The notes under the pieces were generated by a model. The model saw only the letters and a list, made by a program, of their open reading frames with translations. It was not told the origin of the DNA and did not search any database. From Oscillospiraceae bacterium (lineage in GTDB: Bacteria > Bacillota > Clostridia > Oscillospirales > Ruminococcaceae), in the NCBI GenBank assembly GCA_017547525.1, contig JAFYPL010000025.1, forward strand, positions 1-64,000: a DNA stretch of 64,000 nt, written 5' to 3'. Shown one piece after another: positions 35,724-44,378 of this stretch; within the stretch, counting starts at the first letter, position 1; every line of letters begins with the position of its first letter. Position numbers and translations under genes: made by a program.

Positions 35724-36578
35724 ATGTTTTATGAAAATACTGGTCTGGTGCTGGAAGGCGGCGGCATGCGTGGCAGCTACACTGCCGGTGTACTGGACTA
35801 TTTTATGGAAAAAGGCCTGATGCTTTCCCATGTGTACGGTGTATCTGCCGGTGCGCTGATAGGTGCAAACTATGTATGCGGTCAGGTAGGCAGGGGTTTC
35901 CGCACGCTGACCGGATATATTGGTAACAAAGACTATTCTGGCCTGAAACATCTGGTAAAAGAAGGTAACTGGTTCAACGTGGATTTTTCATATAACCGAA
36001 TCCCAAATGAACTGGACCCCGCTGACTATGATTCATTTTCTGCCAGCCCTATGAAGTTTTTTGCGGTAATAGCCAATCTGGAAACAGGCTGTGCTGAATA
36101 TCCACAGCTGAAAGACCTGCGAAAAGATATGGACTGGCTGCGTGCGTCTGCCAGCCTGCCACTGCTGTCAAAACCTGTACCTCTGGGTGACGGATTATAT
36201 CTGGACGGTGGTATATCTGACAGTATACCGCTGGAAAAAAGCGTGGCTGACGGAAACACAAAAAACGTGGTGATTCTCACACAGCACCGTGAATTTGTAA
36301 AAAAACCTAGTTCCAACAGATATCCTGCACGCCTTATGTACAGAAAATATCCTGCTTTTGTAAAAGCAATGGATGAAAGGCACAATATGTATAACAGGCA
36401 GACAGAATACGTATACCAGCAGGAAAAAGCCGGCACTACATACGTAATACAGCCACAGCGGCCTGTGGAAATAGCACGACTGGAAAAAGACACGTCAAAA
36501 CTGCGCCGGTTATACGATATAGGCTACCGGGACGGCAAAAAGCACTACGAAAATATAATCAGATTTCTTTCAGAATAA
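35724..36578 (+). CDS. patatin-like phospholipase
   Basis: 284 aa from the ATG at 35724, preceded by AGAGGG. Patatin features in order: the oxyanion-hole glycines (LEGGGMRGSYTAG), the nucleophile elbow GVSAG (Ser41), and the catalytic Asp in LDGGISD. It belongs to the RssA/YjjU-like bacterial patatins that hydrolyse membrane lipids from the cytoplasm. No secretion signal. Single gene. Confidence 0.9.
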   Translation: MFYENTGLVLEGGGMRGSYTAGVLDYFMEKGLMLSHVYGVSAGALIGANYVCGQVGRGFRTLTGYIGNKDYSGLKHLVKEGNWFNVDFSYNRIPNELDPADYDSFSASPMKFFAVIANLETGCAEYPQLKDLRKDMDWLRASASLPLLSKPVPLGDGLYLDGGISDSIPLEKSVADGNTKNVVILTQHREFVKKPSSNRYPARLMYRKYPAFVKAMDERHNMYNRQTEYVYQQEKAGTTYVIQPQRPVEIARLEKDTSKLRRLYDIGYRDGKKHYENIIRFLSE

Positions 36579-36580
36579 AT

Positions 36581-36610
36581 AAAAAAGACAGGGTGTACCC
36601 TGTCTTTTAT
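36581..36610. terminator. bidirectional terminator
   Basis: Stem GACAGGG / CCCTGTC with a TGTA loop, an A-run on the left and TTTTATTTT on the right. It separates the converging patatin and Mbeg1 genes. Confidence 0.9.
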
Positions 36611-36620
36611 TTTGCTTGTT

Positions 36621-38057
36621 TTATTCCTCAGGTGGTAAAATCCTGTCTTTTGCCCTTTGCACTGTGCCGGCAATAATATCACTCAGGGCTGTACCGGTTT
36701 CACCCAGTCTGGTTACACCTTCAGTGATTCTGCCGCTCAGTCTTTCAGTTGTTTCGGTTACCTTTGCCACCTTTTCGTTCAGTCTGGCACCCAGTTTTTC
36801 AGTTGCCTCGATGGATTTTATAGTCTGTTCGGCTATTTTTTCACCGATTCTGTCTCTGGTTTCACCTATTTTATTCACCGCAGAACTGATTTTTGCTGTG
36901 ATTTCATTTTCCGGCATACTGAATGTTTTTCTGGCAGAAATGCTGATGAACTCACCTATTACATTTTTCATGATTTCCGCTGTGGCAGGATCTATGTCTT
37001 TCATAGCCTGCATTATTTTATCACGGCTGCGGACAGCCATAGCCGGAAATTCATTAAAACTGGTAGCGCCTGCTGATTCGATAATGTCGAAGACTGTATC
37101 CACAAACAGCTGTCTGTCCTCTTCGGAAAGCACTTCCATCAGGTCATAAACGCTGTCCACCACTTTATTGCCACCCGGTTTTACCTTTTCTTCATAGATA
37201 AAATCTCCGTCGCTGATTTCCCATGAGAACAGGTCGTGCTGTAAAAGGCCCAGCCGTTTACTCTGCACCACCGAATAGTTACCATGGCTGAAAATTAGGC
37301 CGATAACAGATGAATGTGGCAGAGTGATATTCATTTTTGCAGTTATATCAGAAAACTCCGGTTTTGCCATAGCGCCTTTTGTCAGACCCGGTCCATCGTG
37401 GTTAAACACAGTAATAATTCTGTCCTGTATTTCCTTGCTGACAAATGATGCAGAGTACATGGCGAGATTACCGCCTTTGGAATGGCCGCCAACATATATT
37501 CTGCCCTTTGTTCTGGCTGCTACCCATTTAAGATACCGCGCCGCGGATATCTGACCAGGGATAACATCCATAAAGAACATATTGAAATCTTCCTTCCAGC
37601 CATTGATGGTGGTGTCAGTGCCACGGTATGCCACATACATTTCCCCTGTAGGCAGGAAAAATGTCATGGCGCAGAACTGTTTTTCTTTTTCTTCATCCAC
37701 AGAATCAATATAGTAGTTTATCTGTATGTCTCTGAAACGTGGGCTGGCGCATACTGCGTTCAGCAGCTGTCTGTTCTGTTTTGGGAAGGCTGTGTCTTCC
37801 ACATACTCATCAAAGTGTTCTGCACGGTACAGCTGTGCCACTGTCACAGGTTTTTTATCACCTATTCCTGGTATCACACTGCCCGCATTCAGGTATGACA
37901 GCTGTGAAAGCACCACAGAGTCCACCACGGTAAAAGGCTTCTGATGTAATGTGGCCATTTCTGTCTCCACATACTCTATGACGGACATCTCTGTGTCATA
38001 ACTGTTGTCCAGAATTATATCTTCAGGAAGTTTTTCTTTTTTCAACTGTTCAGTCAT
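36621..38057 (-). CDS. Mbeg1-like (DUF2974) alpha/beta hydrolase family protein
   Basis: 478 aa. The central part shows the lipase-3-like pattern of Mbeg1/DUF2974: YVAYRGTD, WKEDFNMFF and the nucleophile elbow GGHSKGGNLA (Ser about 195). The last ~130 residues are helical with repeated T/E-K-L-x-x-R/K-I units (TEKLGARLNEKVAKVTET...), possibly coiled-coil. The function of the family is unknown; esterase or lipase activity is inferred from motifs. It directly follows the rodA-like gene. Confidence 0.88.
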   Translation of the reverse strand: MTEQLKKEKLPEDIILDNSYDTEMSVIEYVETEMATLHQKPFTVVDSVVLSQLSYLNAGSVIPGIGDKKPVTVAQLYRAEHFDEYVEDTAFPKQNRQLLNAVCASPRFRDIQINYYIDSVDEEKEKQFCAMTFFLPTGEMYVAYRGTDTTINGWKEDFNMFFMDVIPGQISAARYLKWVAARTKGRIYVGGHSKGGNLAMYSASFVSKEIQDRIITVFNHDGPGLTKGAMAKPEFSDITAKMNITLPHSSVIGLIFSHGNYSVVQSKRLGLLQHDLFSWEISDGDFIYEEKVKPGGNKVVDSVYDLMEVLSEEDRQLFVDTVFDIIESAGATSFNEFPAMAVRSRDKIMQAMKDIDPATAEIMKNVIGEFISISARKTFSMPENEITAKISSAVNKIGETRDRIGEKIAEQTIKSIEATEKLGARLNEKVAKVTETTERLSGRITEGVTRLGETGTALSDIIAGTVQRAKDRILPPEE

Positions 38058-39179
38058 TTACAAACCTCCGTCAAAAAGCGCTTTCGGATTATGTCTGGCT
38101 ACACTCAGCACCAGGCCGATAGCACAATAAATTACCACCACACTAGTGCCGCCGGCTGAAAACAACGGCAATGTGATACCGATAACGGGCATCAGCGACA
38201 GGTTCATACCTATATTGATAACTGTCTGTGCCATCATCATACCGAACACACCTACGCATATCAGGCTACCTGACACATCTGCACTGCGGCGTGCAATTAA
38301 CAGAATCTTCAGCCAGAGGAAAACTATCAGCAGCAACACCAGTACTGTACCTACAAAACCCATACTTTCAGCAATAAAAGAGAAAATAAAGTCATTATAC
38401 GCCAGCGGTGTATTATTGTGAGTGTCCACAAGGAAACCTTTGCCGATTATACGGCCACTGCCTATGGAAATACGGCCCATATTCTGCTGCCACATTACAG
38501 AGGCATACTCGTCAGGATTAAACAGTGCCAGAATACGGCTTTTCTGATATTCGTCCAGTATATTGCCAAACCACAGCACAGGCAATGCCGCCACACAGGC
38601 AGCTACAGCCGCACCTATAAGGCGTGGGCTGACACCCGCCGCAAAAAACATGCAGGCAATCATTACCAGATATACCAGCAGTGTACCGTCATCCTTCTGG
38701 ATAAGTACAAAAGCCACCGGTATCAGTGCTATACCTATGAGTTTTACCAGTATTTTTACTTCGTTTATATTGTATTTGTATTTTTCAAAAAAATGTGAAA
38801 GTGTAAGAATTGTACTGATTTTCAGCACTTCACTAGGCTGCAGTGAAAGGCCAAAAGGCAGTGCAATCCATGCTTTGTTGGTTGTACCCTGTGGCGCAAA
38901 ACCTATAAACATACACAGCACCATCAGGCCTATGGCTACTGTCATGTGGGCTTTATACAACCGGCACAGTTCTTTGTAATCAACAAATGATATGATAAAT
39001 GCCGCAACTATACCTATAACGCTGGCACCCAGCTGTACAATAACCGGACGCACTGTCTCCATCAGCGACATATGCTTGAAAATGGAATACATGGAAAAAA
39101 CCGAAAGACCACTGCATGTGGCACATATGGCGATAAACACCAGGTCGGTTTCCGCAATAATCTGTTTTAATCTGTTCAA
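38058..39179 (-). CDS. FtsW/RodA/SpoVE family peptidoglycan polymerase
   Basis: 373 aa when started at the TTG at 39179, six bases after GGAGA; an upstream ATG at 39200 would place that site inside the gene. About ten membrane helices. SEDS landmarks: FGLSLQPSEVLKI in the middle and a C-terminal LPLFSAGGTSVVV. SEDS proteins polymerise glycan strands from lipid II; the rod-elongation (RodA) role is most likely. No class B PBP is adjacent. The stop touches the start of the Mbeg1 gene. Confidence 0.9.
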   Translation of the reverse strand: MNRLKQIIAETDLVFIAICATCSGLSVFSMYSIFKHMSLMETVRPVIVQLGASVIGIVAAFIISFVDYKELCRLYKAHMTVAIGLMVLCMFIGFAPQGTTNKAWIALPFGLSLQPSEVLKISTILTLSHFFEKYKYNINEVKILVKLIGIALIPVAFVLIQKDDGTLLVYLVMIACMFFAAGVSPRLIGAAVAACVAALPVLWFGNILDEYQKSRILALFNPDEYASVMWQQNMGRISIGSGRIIGKGFLVDTHNNTPLAYNDFIFSFIAESMGFVGTVLVLLLIVFLWLKILLIARRSADVSGSLICVGVFGMMMAQTVINIGMNLSLMPVIGITLPLFSAGGTSVVVIYCAIGLVLSVARHNPKALFDGGL

Positions 39180-39337
39180 AATATATCTCCTGCATGGCAT
39201 AAAGCCATTTTTTATATTAAATACTTATCAATTATACAGTATACCATAAAAATTACAATAATGTGATAAATATTATACTTTTATCATTTTATTTTTTGTG
39301 ATATTATAGATAGGAGAACTGATATGAGGTGAAAAAA

Positions 39338-39769
39338 TTGAAAACCTTTATAACCAATTCAAAAGAAGAAACTATTGAACTTGCCAGAAAAGTGGCAGGT
39401 CAGCTAAATAATCACGATGTAATATTCTATACAGGCGGTCTGGGCATGGGCAAAACTGCCTTCACACAGGGGCTGTGTGATGGTCTGGGTATCAAAGCTG
39501 AAGTTACCAGTCCTACATTCGCCATAGTGAACCAGTATGACGGCTATCCTCTGAGTCTGTTTCACTTTGATATGTACAGAATAGAAAACGAAGACCAGTT
39601 GTACAACATAGGCTTTGATGATTATCTTGACTATGACGGCGTGCTGGCTATAGAATGGAGCGAAAATATCGCTGATTTCTTTTACGATAATAACATCACT
39701 GTTCATTTTGAAAAGCTAGATGAAACAGTGAGAAAAATCACTATAGAAGGGATTGATTGCAATTGGTAA
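39338..39769 (+). CDS. tsaE: tRNA threonylcarbamoyladenosine biosynthesis ATPase TsaE
   Basis: 143 aa from a TTG at 39338, six bases after GAGGTG; a GTG at 39329 lies inside that site. P-loop GGLGMGKTAF near residue 35, the TSPTFAIVNQY and LFHFDMYRI segments, and IEWSENI at the C-terminal side are the TsaE signatures. It is needed with TsaB/TsaD/TsaC for t6A on tRNAs reading ANN codons. First gene of a tsaE-tsaB-rpiB-upp operon. Confidence 0.93.
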   Translation: MKTFITNSKEETIELARKVAGQLNNHDVIFYTGGLGMGKTAFTQGLCDGLGIKAEVTSPTFAIVNQYDGYPLSLFHFDMYRIENEDQLYNIGFDDYLDYDGVLAIEWSENIADFFYDNNITVHFEKLDETVRKITIEGIDCNW

Positions 39770-40452
39770 TACTGGGCGTTGACTGCTCATCCAAACAGAG
39801 CAGCGTATGTATAATGCGCGACGGAAAAATAATCTATACAGCGGTACAGAATACCAACACCACACACTCCCGGAACTTTTTGCCTATGATACAGGGTGCA
39901 CTGACAGTGTGCGGTCTGCAGCCTGCTGATGTAAATGTGTATGCATCCACAGTGGGCCCGGGCTCTTTTACCGGTCTGCGTATAGGCATAGCCACAATAA
40001 AAGGTATGGCCAGTGCAAACAACGCTGCTTGCATAGGTGTATCCAGTCTGAAAGCCCTGGCTGCCTGCTGTGAGTCTGACAGTGTGGTGGTGCCGGTGTT
40101 TGATGCACGCCGCCGTCAGGTATACGGCGCTGTTATTGATGGCGAAACTGTAATATGCGATGATTTCTGCCGGGATGTTTCTCATCTGAAACAGTTTATT
40201 GAAAATACAGAAAAAGATGTTATTTTTGTAGGCGATGGCAAACAGTTGTGCTATAATGAGTACAGCGGGCTGGAAAATGTGAAACCTTGTGGTATTGAAA
40301 TGCCATGTATAGCACAGGGTGCATGTATTCTGGCAATGAAAGAGTATGAAACTGCGGGGGCCAAAACTCATTTCGAGCTTTCACCAAGCTATCTGAGACT
40401 GTCCCAGGCAGAAAGAGAATTAAAAGAAAAAACGGAGGCAAACAAACAATGA
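39757..40452 (+). CDS. tsaB: tRNA threonylcarbamoyladenosine biosynthesis protein TsaB
   Basis: 231 aa. Typical N-terminus LGVDCSSKQSSV and the ASKHA-fold signature VGPGSFTGLRIGI. The start is a TTG, either 39757 or 39763, inside the tsaE end and coupled by the AAGGG just upstream. TsaB is the non-catalytic partner that holds TsaD in the t6A complex. tsaD is not in the window. Confidence 0.92.
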   Translation: MQLVILGVDCSSKQSSVCIMRDGKIIYTAVQNTNTTHSRNFLPMIQGALTVCGLQPADVNVYASTVGPGSFTGLRIGIATIKGMASANNAACIGVSSLKALAACCESDSVVVPVFDARRRQVYGAVIDGETVICDDFCRDVSHLKQFIENTEKDVIFVGDGKQLCYNEYSGLENVKPCGIEMPCIAQGACILAMKEYETAGAKTHFELSPSYLRLSQAERELKEKTEANKQ

Positions 40453-40883
40453 TTGTTTTAGCAGCAGACCATGGCGGTTACACATTAAAAGAAGAAGTTA
40501 AAAAACATCTGGATGCAAAAGGTGTGGAATACATCGATTGCGGTTGCTACAACGGCGAAAGCGTTGACTACCCAGATATGGCTAAACGGGCATGTGAAAA
40601 AATCCAGTCCGGCGAAGCAGAAAAAGGCTTGCTGTTCTGTGGTTCAGGCGTAGGTATCTCTATCGCTGCAAACAAAATGAAAGGCATCAGATGCTGTTGC
40701 TGTTCTGATACATTCAGTGCAAAATACACACGTCTGCACAACGATGCAAACGTACTGGCTATGGGCGGCCGTATCGTTGGCCCTGGCCTTGCAATTGAAA
40801 TGATCGAACTGTTCCTGAACACTGAATTTGAAGGTGGCAGACACACAGGTCGTGTAGAAAAACTGATGGCACTGGAAGGCTGA
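40449..40883 (+). CDS. rpiB: ribose-5-phosphate isomerase B
   Basis: 144 aa, RpiB/LacAB family. AADHGGYTLKE at the start, the active-site Cys region FCGSGVGISIAANK and RCCCCSD, and a conserved RLHNDANVL. It interconverts ribose-5-P and ribulose-5-P in the pentose phosphate pathway. It overlaps tsaB by four bases (ATGA). Pairing with upp next door gives a ribose/nucleotide salvage theme. Confidence 0.94.
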   Translation: MIVLAADHGGYTLKEEVKKHLDAKGVEYIDCGCYNGESVDYPDMAKRACEKIQSGEAEKGLLFCGSGVGISIAANKMKGIRCCCCSDTFSAKYTRLHNDANVLAMGGRIVGPGLAIEMIELFLNTEFEGGRHTGRVEKLMALEG

Positions 40884-40898
40884 TTTTAGGAGGATATT

Positions 40899-41528
40899 AT
40901 GGCAAAAACAATGGTAATGGATCATCCGCTGGTACAGCATAAAGTATCTATTCTGCGTGATGTAAACACAGGTACAAAAGAATTCAAAGAACTGGTAAAA
41001 GAACTGGCAGTTCTTATTACATACGAAGCAACACGTGATCTGGCACTGAAAGATGTACAGGTACAGACACCTATCACTATGGCAGAATGCAAAATGCTGG
41101 ACGGTAAAAAAATGGCTATCGTTCCTATTCTCCGTGCTGGTCTGGGTATGGTAGAGGGCGTGCAGACACTTATTCCTGCAGCAAAAATCGGTCATATCGG
41201 TCTTTACCGTGACCCTGAAACACTGAACCCTGTTGAATACTACTGCAAAATGCCTCCTGATATTGCTGAAAGAGATGTTTTCGTAGTTGACCCTATGCTG
41301 GCTACAGGTGGTAGTGCTTCTGACGCTATCAAACTGATTAAAGACCGTGGCGCAACAAAAATCAAATTCCTGGGTCTGCTGGCTGCACCAGAAGGTCTGG
41401 AAAGACTGCGTAACGACCACCCTGACGTAGATATCTACGTAGCAGCACTGGACAGCCATCTGAACGACCATGGTTACATCGTACCTGGTCTGGGCGATGC
41501 TGGCGACAGAATTTTCGGCACAAAATAA
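40899..41528 (+). CDS. upp: uracil phosphoribosyltransferase
   Basis: 209 aa, the standard Upp length. [15 protein letters not shown] at the N-terminus, AGLGMVEG, and the PRPP-binding loop [12 protein letters not shown]. The C-terminal [13 protein letters not shown] closes the uracil site. It makes UMP from uracil and PRPP. Ribosome binding site AGGAGG. Last gene of its operon, with a strong terminator after it. Confidence 0.97.
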   Translation: MAKTMVMDHPLVQHKVSILRDVNTGTKEFKELVKELAVLITYEATRDLALKDVQVQTPITMAECKMLDGKKMAIVPILRAGLGMVEGVQTLIPAAKIGHIGLYRDPETLNPVEYYCKMPPDIAERDVFVVDPMLATGGSASDAIKLIKDRGATKIKFLGLLAAPEGLERLRNDHPDVDIYVAALDSHLNDHGYIVPGLGDAGDRIFGTK

Positions 41529-41535
41529 AATGTTC

Positions 41536-41563
41536 AAGGCGGGCTTTCGCCCGCCTTTATTTT
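41536..41563 (+). terminator. upp terminator
   Basis: Perfect stem AAGGCGGGC / GCCCGCCTT with a TTTC loop, followed by TATTTT. Confidence 0.93.
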
Positions 41564-41581
41564 AAATCTATGGAGTAAACT

Positions 41582-41836
41582 ATGAAACCATCAAAGGTAA
41601 AATATATACGCTGGGCGTATACAGGTGTTATGCTGCTTTTTCTGTTGATTTTATATATAATCGATAAATCCGGTTACTATAAACTGGTTCTACCTATGAC
41701 TTTTGGCATTGGTATTACAGCTGTAGTTATGGCCATGATTGAACTGGCTTTCTGGCGTTGCACATATTGTGGTGCATACCTTGGCAGAGCATTCAACCCG
41801 CAGTATTGCCATAAATGTGGCAGAGAGTTGGAATAA
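41582..41836 (+). CDS. small membrane protein with C-terminal zinc ribbon
   Basis: 84 aa. Two transmembrane helices (about 10-26 and 36-55) are followed by a short zinc ribbon with C-x2-C ... C-x2-C (CTYCGAY, YCHKCGRELE). It appears often in Clostridia as a 'hypothetical protein' of unknown role. The GNAT gene follows two bases later. Confidence 0.8.
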   Translation: MKPSKVKYIRWAYTGVMLLFLLILYIIDKSGYYKLVLPMTFGIGITAVVMAMIELAFWRCTYCGAYLGRAFNPQYCHKCGRELE

Positions 41837-41838
41837 TC

Positions 41839-42282
41839 ATGAATTTTACTGTAGAAAAAATAAATTCTGATAACTATCAGCTGTTTTGCGAAATGGTCTG
41901 CCGCCGTAGCGGTAAACCCTGCACAGACAACGAAAGCCAGCTGACCGAAGCCGTGAAAAAAGTAATGGCTGATGAAAACTTTGCAGTATACGCTGCAAAA
42001 ACTGATGGTAAATTTGTAGGCTGGATAAGTATGGTAAACATACCAAAAATCAGCCGTTTCAAAGGCTATGGTTACATTTACGTAGATGAATTATGGACAG
42101 AAGAAGAATACCGCTGCAATGGTATAGCCACTGCCCTGCTGGAAAAAGCCGATGAAATGAAAGACCAACTGGGTGCTGTCGGTGTAAGGCTGTATGTGAA
42201 TACAGAAAACCCTGACGCCACAAAGCTGTACCGCAAGTGCGGTTTTACTGGCGATAATACTGCAATTTTTATGGAGAAATAA
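41839..42282 (+). CDS. GNAT family N-acetyltransferase
   Basis: 147 aa from the ATG at 41839 just after the zinc-ribbon gene. The acetyl-CoA motif region is around WTEEEYRCNGIATALL, and the typical end is NTENPDATKLYRKCGF. Substrate unknown. Second of a zinc-ribbon, GNAT, GNAT trio that is probably cotranscribed. Confidence 0.87.
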   Translation: MNFTVEKINSDNYQLFCEMVCRRSGKPCTDNESQLTEAVKKVMADENFAVYAAKTDGKFVGWISMVNIPKISRFKGYGYIYVDELWTEEEYRCNGIATALLEKADEMKDQLGAVGVRLYVNTENPDATKLYRKCGFTGDNTAIFMEK

Positions 42283-42284
42283 CT

Positions 42285-42764
42285 ATGAATAATCTTATTG
42301 TACGTAAAGCCACAGCCGCTGATACAGAAGCTGTGCTGGATATACTGAACAGCGCCACACAAAAACTGCTGGCAAAGGGTGTAATGCAGTGGGAATATCC
42401 TTGGGATAAAAATGTGGTTACCGACTATATCGCAAAAAAAGAATTTTATATAGCTTTATACAACAGTATTCCACGGGGCTGCTTTGGACTTAAAAGTTAT
42501 GTACCTAACCGGTTTGTGCCGGAAGATACCAGTGGCGAATACTGGTACCATCTGGCTGTGCACCCTGATTATGATAAAGCCGGAATAGGATATATGCTGT
42601 GCCAATGGGTGCAGGATTACTCCAGAAAAACAGGTATCACAATTTACTTTGACTGTTGGGCAGGTAATAATTCACTGCGCAATTACTATAGTTTCAACGG
42701 ATTTGAACACATCGGTGACTTTCCGGAAGAAGATTATTTCGTATCTGCCTTCAGATATAGATAA
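42285..42764 (+). CDS. GNAT family N-acetyltransferase
   Basis: 159 aa. Acetyl-CoA binding region HPDYDKAGIGYMLC and a C-terminal NNSLRNYYSFNGFEHIGDF. It starts after TGGAG, two bases beyond the previous stop. It shares little with its neighbour apart from the fold. Substrate unknown. Confidence 0.87.
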   Translation: MNNLIVRKATAADTEAVLDILNSATQKLLAKGVMQWEYPWDKNVVTDYIAKKEFYIALYNSIPRGCFGLKSYVPNRFVPEDTSGEYWYHLAVHPDYDKAGIGYMLCQWVQDYSRKTGITIYFDCWAGNNSLRNYYSFNGFEHIGDFPEEDYFVSAFRYR

Positions 42765-42775
42765 CACTTAAAACA

Positions 42776-42803
42776 AAAAGCTGCGTGTAAAACGCAGCTT
42801 TTA
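42776..42803. terminator. bidirectional terminator
   Basis: Stem AAAAGCTGCGT / ACGCAGCTTTT with a GTAAA loop and A/T flanks. It lies between the converging GNAT and ogt genes. Confidence 0.9.
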
Positions 42804-42805
42804 TT

Positions 42806-43267
42806 TTATCTGTTTTGGTTCTCAAAGGCCAGAAGCCATTCTTTGTTGGCAGGACCCCCCGCTGAATAATTACCCAGGCTGCCGTCAGTTTTTACCACAC
42901 GGTGGCAAGGTATAAGCAATACTATAGGGTTACGGCGCATGGCACTGCCCACAGCACGCACAGCCTTTGGGTTACCGGTTGCCACAGCCAAATCTTTGTA
43001 TGTTACAGTCCGGCCGTATGGTACCTGCACCAACTGTTCCAGAACCTGTTTATGGTATGGCGTAACATCAGGCTTACATGGTATTGTGAACTCTTTCAGA
43101 CTGCCTTCAAAATAATCCACCAGCTGAGAATAAAGTTCTTTCAGTAACTCTGTCTGCGGCTGTACTTCCACGGCGTATCTTCCCACGTAGGTCAGCTCTG
43201 TCAGGTAACCGCCATCCTGCACTGCCTTTAAAGCGCCCATAGGGGTATTGAAAACTGCATAATCCAT
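42806..43267 (-). CDS. ogt: methylated-DNA-[protein]-cysteine S-methyltransferase
   Basis: 153 aa from the ATG at 43267 after AAAAGGA; the frame runs open upstream with no better start. The acceptor Cys is in the PCHR motif (LIPCHRVVK), preceded by helix-turn-helix segment [20 protein letters not shown]. It repairs O6-alkylguanine by suicidal alkyl transfer. Length fits Ogt/AdaB types without an Ada regulatory domain. Confidence 0.94.
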   Translation of the reverse strand: MDYAVFNTPMGALKAVQDGGYLTELTYVGRYAVEVQPQTELLKELYSQLVDYFEGSLKEFTIPCKPDVTPYHKQVLEQLVQVPYGRTVTYKDLAVATGNPKAVRAVGSAMRRNPIVLLIPCHRVVKTDGSLGNYSAGGPANKEWLLAFENQNR

Positions 43268-43332
43268 AAGTATATCCTTTTCATGTTTGATAAAACAATT
43301 ATACCCAAGTGCAAAATTTTTTTCAACAGGTA

Positions 43333-43380
43333 TTGACATATATCGGCTGACGATATATAATTATATCGTAACGCGATATA
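43333..43380 (+). promoter_or_regulatory. padR promoter with two operator-like inverted repeats
   Basis: TTGACA (43333-43338), 17 bases, TATAAT (43356-43361). ATATATCG-N5-CGATATAT (43338-43358) fills the spacer. A second TATATCG-N5-CGATATA (43362-43380) lies over the start region. Both share the ATATCG-N5-CGATAT core, with centres 23 bases apart. Autorepression by the PadR protein encoded next is the obvious reading. Confidence 0.82.
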
Positions 43381-43411
43381 TCGGAAAACTATATATCCAA
43401 AGGAGATTCCT

Positions 43412-43729
43412 ATGGCTGATAAAAATAACACACCCCTGACTGAGGCTGTATACTACATACTGCTGTCTGTAACAGCACCAATGCATGGATACGGCATTAT
43501 ACAGAATGTAAAAGAAAAAACCGGTGGCAGACTGGTACTGGCAGCAGGTACATTGTATGGCGCTATAACAAACCTGATGTCAAAAGGATGGATACAGATA
43601 ATAAACGAAGACGAAGCCACCCGTAAGAAAGACTATCTGATAACTGACAGCGGCATGGAAGCACTGAAAGCAGAACTGACCAGACTGGAAGAACTGGTTA
43701 AAAACGGCAGAGAAATTATACAGGAGTAA
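43412..43729 (+). CDS. PadR family transcriptional regulator
   Basis: 105 aa, the short PadR-s2 type: winged-helix domain (AVYYILLSVTAPMHGYGIIQNV, GTLYGAITNLMSKGWI) and a short C-terminal dimerisation helix. AAAGGAG precedes the ATG. It probably binds the two inverted repeats in its own promoter. It is five bases upstream of a DUF2812 gene, a standard pairing. Confidence 0.93.
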   Translation: MADKNNTPLTEAVYYILLSVTAPMHGYGIIQNVKEKTGGRLVLAAGTLYGAITNLMSKGWIQIINEDEATRKKDYLITDSGMEALKAELTRLEELVKNGREIIQE

Positions 43730-43734
43730 GATAT

Positions 43735-44271
43735 ATGAGAAAAACTGAATGGCATTTATGGACACTGGACCAGTACAGCGAAGAAGAACAGTGGCTGAAC
43801 AAAAAAGCGCAGGAAGGCTGGGCACTGACTGAGGCGTTTGCTGTAAGATATGTTTTCGAACCATGTCAGCCTGGTGAATACGTGTATAAGATAGTATTTA
43901 CTGACGGTGTTCGAGGTACAACTGAAAGAGACAATTTTACATCTTTTCTTGAAGAGAACGGAATAGAAGAAGTAGGCAGATACCACCGTTGGGCATATTA
44001 CCGCAAGAAAAATGACGGCACAGGTTTTGAAATATTCAACACCGTCAGAGAAGAACTGGCGCATATAAACAAAATCAGAAAACTGTCATCCGTACTATTG
44101 ATGATAATGATTATATGTCTGTCAATGGAACTGAGAGTTATGATGGTGGCACCATCAGTTACAGTACCTATGGTAATGACTGCAGCAGTTTCAGTTATGA
44201 TTTTGAAAATATACAGAGGTCTTTCACAAAAAGCAAAGAAACTGGAAGCTGATATGGCACTTTTTGAGTGA
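43735..44271 (+). CDS. DUF2812 domain membrane protein
   Basis: 178 aa. The N-terminal DUF2812 module has the pattern EEEQWLNKKAQEGWALTEAF, and residues 115-160 hold two membrane helices. DUF2812 proteins commonly follow PadR genes, sometimes near ABC exporters, and are proposed to sense envelope or drug stress; I know of no defined function. Confidence 0.88.
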   Translation: MRKTEWHLWTLDQYSEEEQWLNKKAQEGWALTEAFAVRYVFEPCQPGEYVYKIVFTDGVRGTTERDNFTSFLEENGIEEVGRYHRWAYYRKKNDGTGFEIFNTVREELAHINKIRKLSSVLLMIMIICLSMELRVMMVAPSVTVPMVMTAAVSVMILKIYRGLSQKAKKLEADMALFE

Positions 44272-44328
44272 CTTTCAATTCATAAAACAATGTTTTATCT
44301 ACATTAATTTTCCCCCGGAAATAAAAGA

Positions 44329-44356
44329 AAAGCAGGGTTTTCACCCCGCTTTATTT
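44329..44356. terminator. terminator between DUF2812 and dcyD genes
   Basis: Stem AAAGC-a-GGG / CCC-c-GCTTT with one mismatch and a TTTTCA loop, followed by ATTTTT. A-rich left flank. Confidence 0.75.
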
Positions 44357-44378
44357 TTATGCAACAATGTTTTATTAT

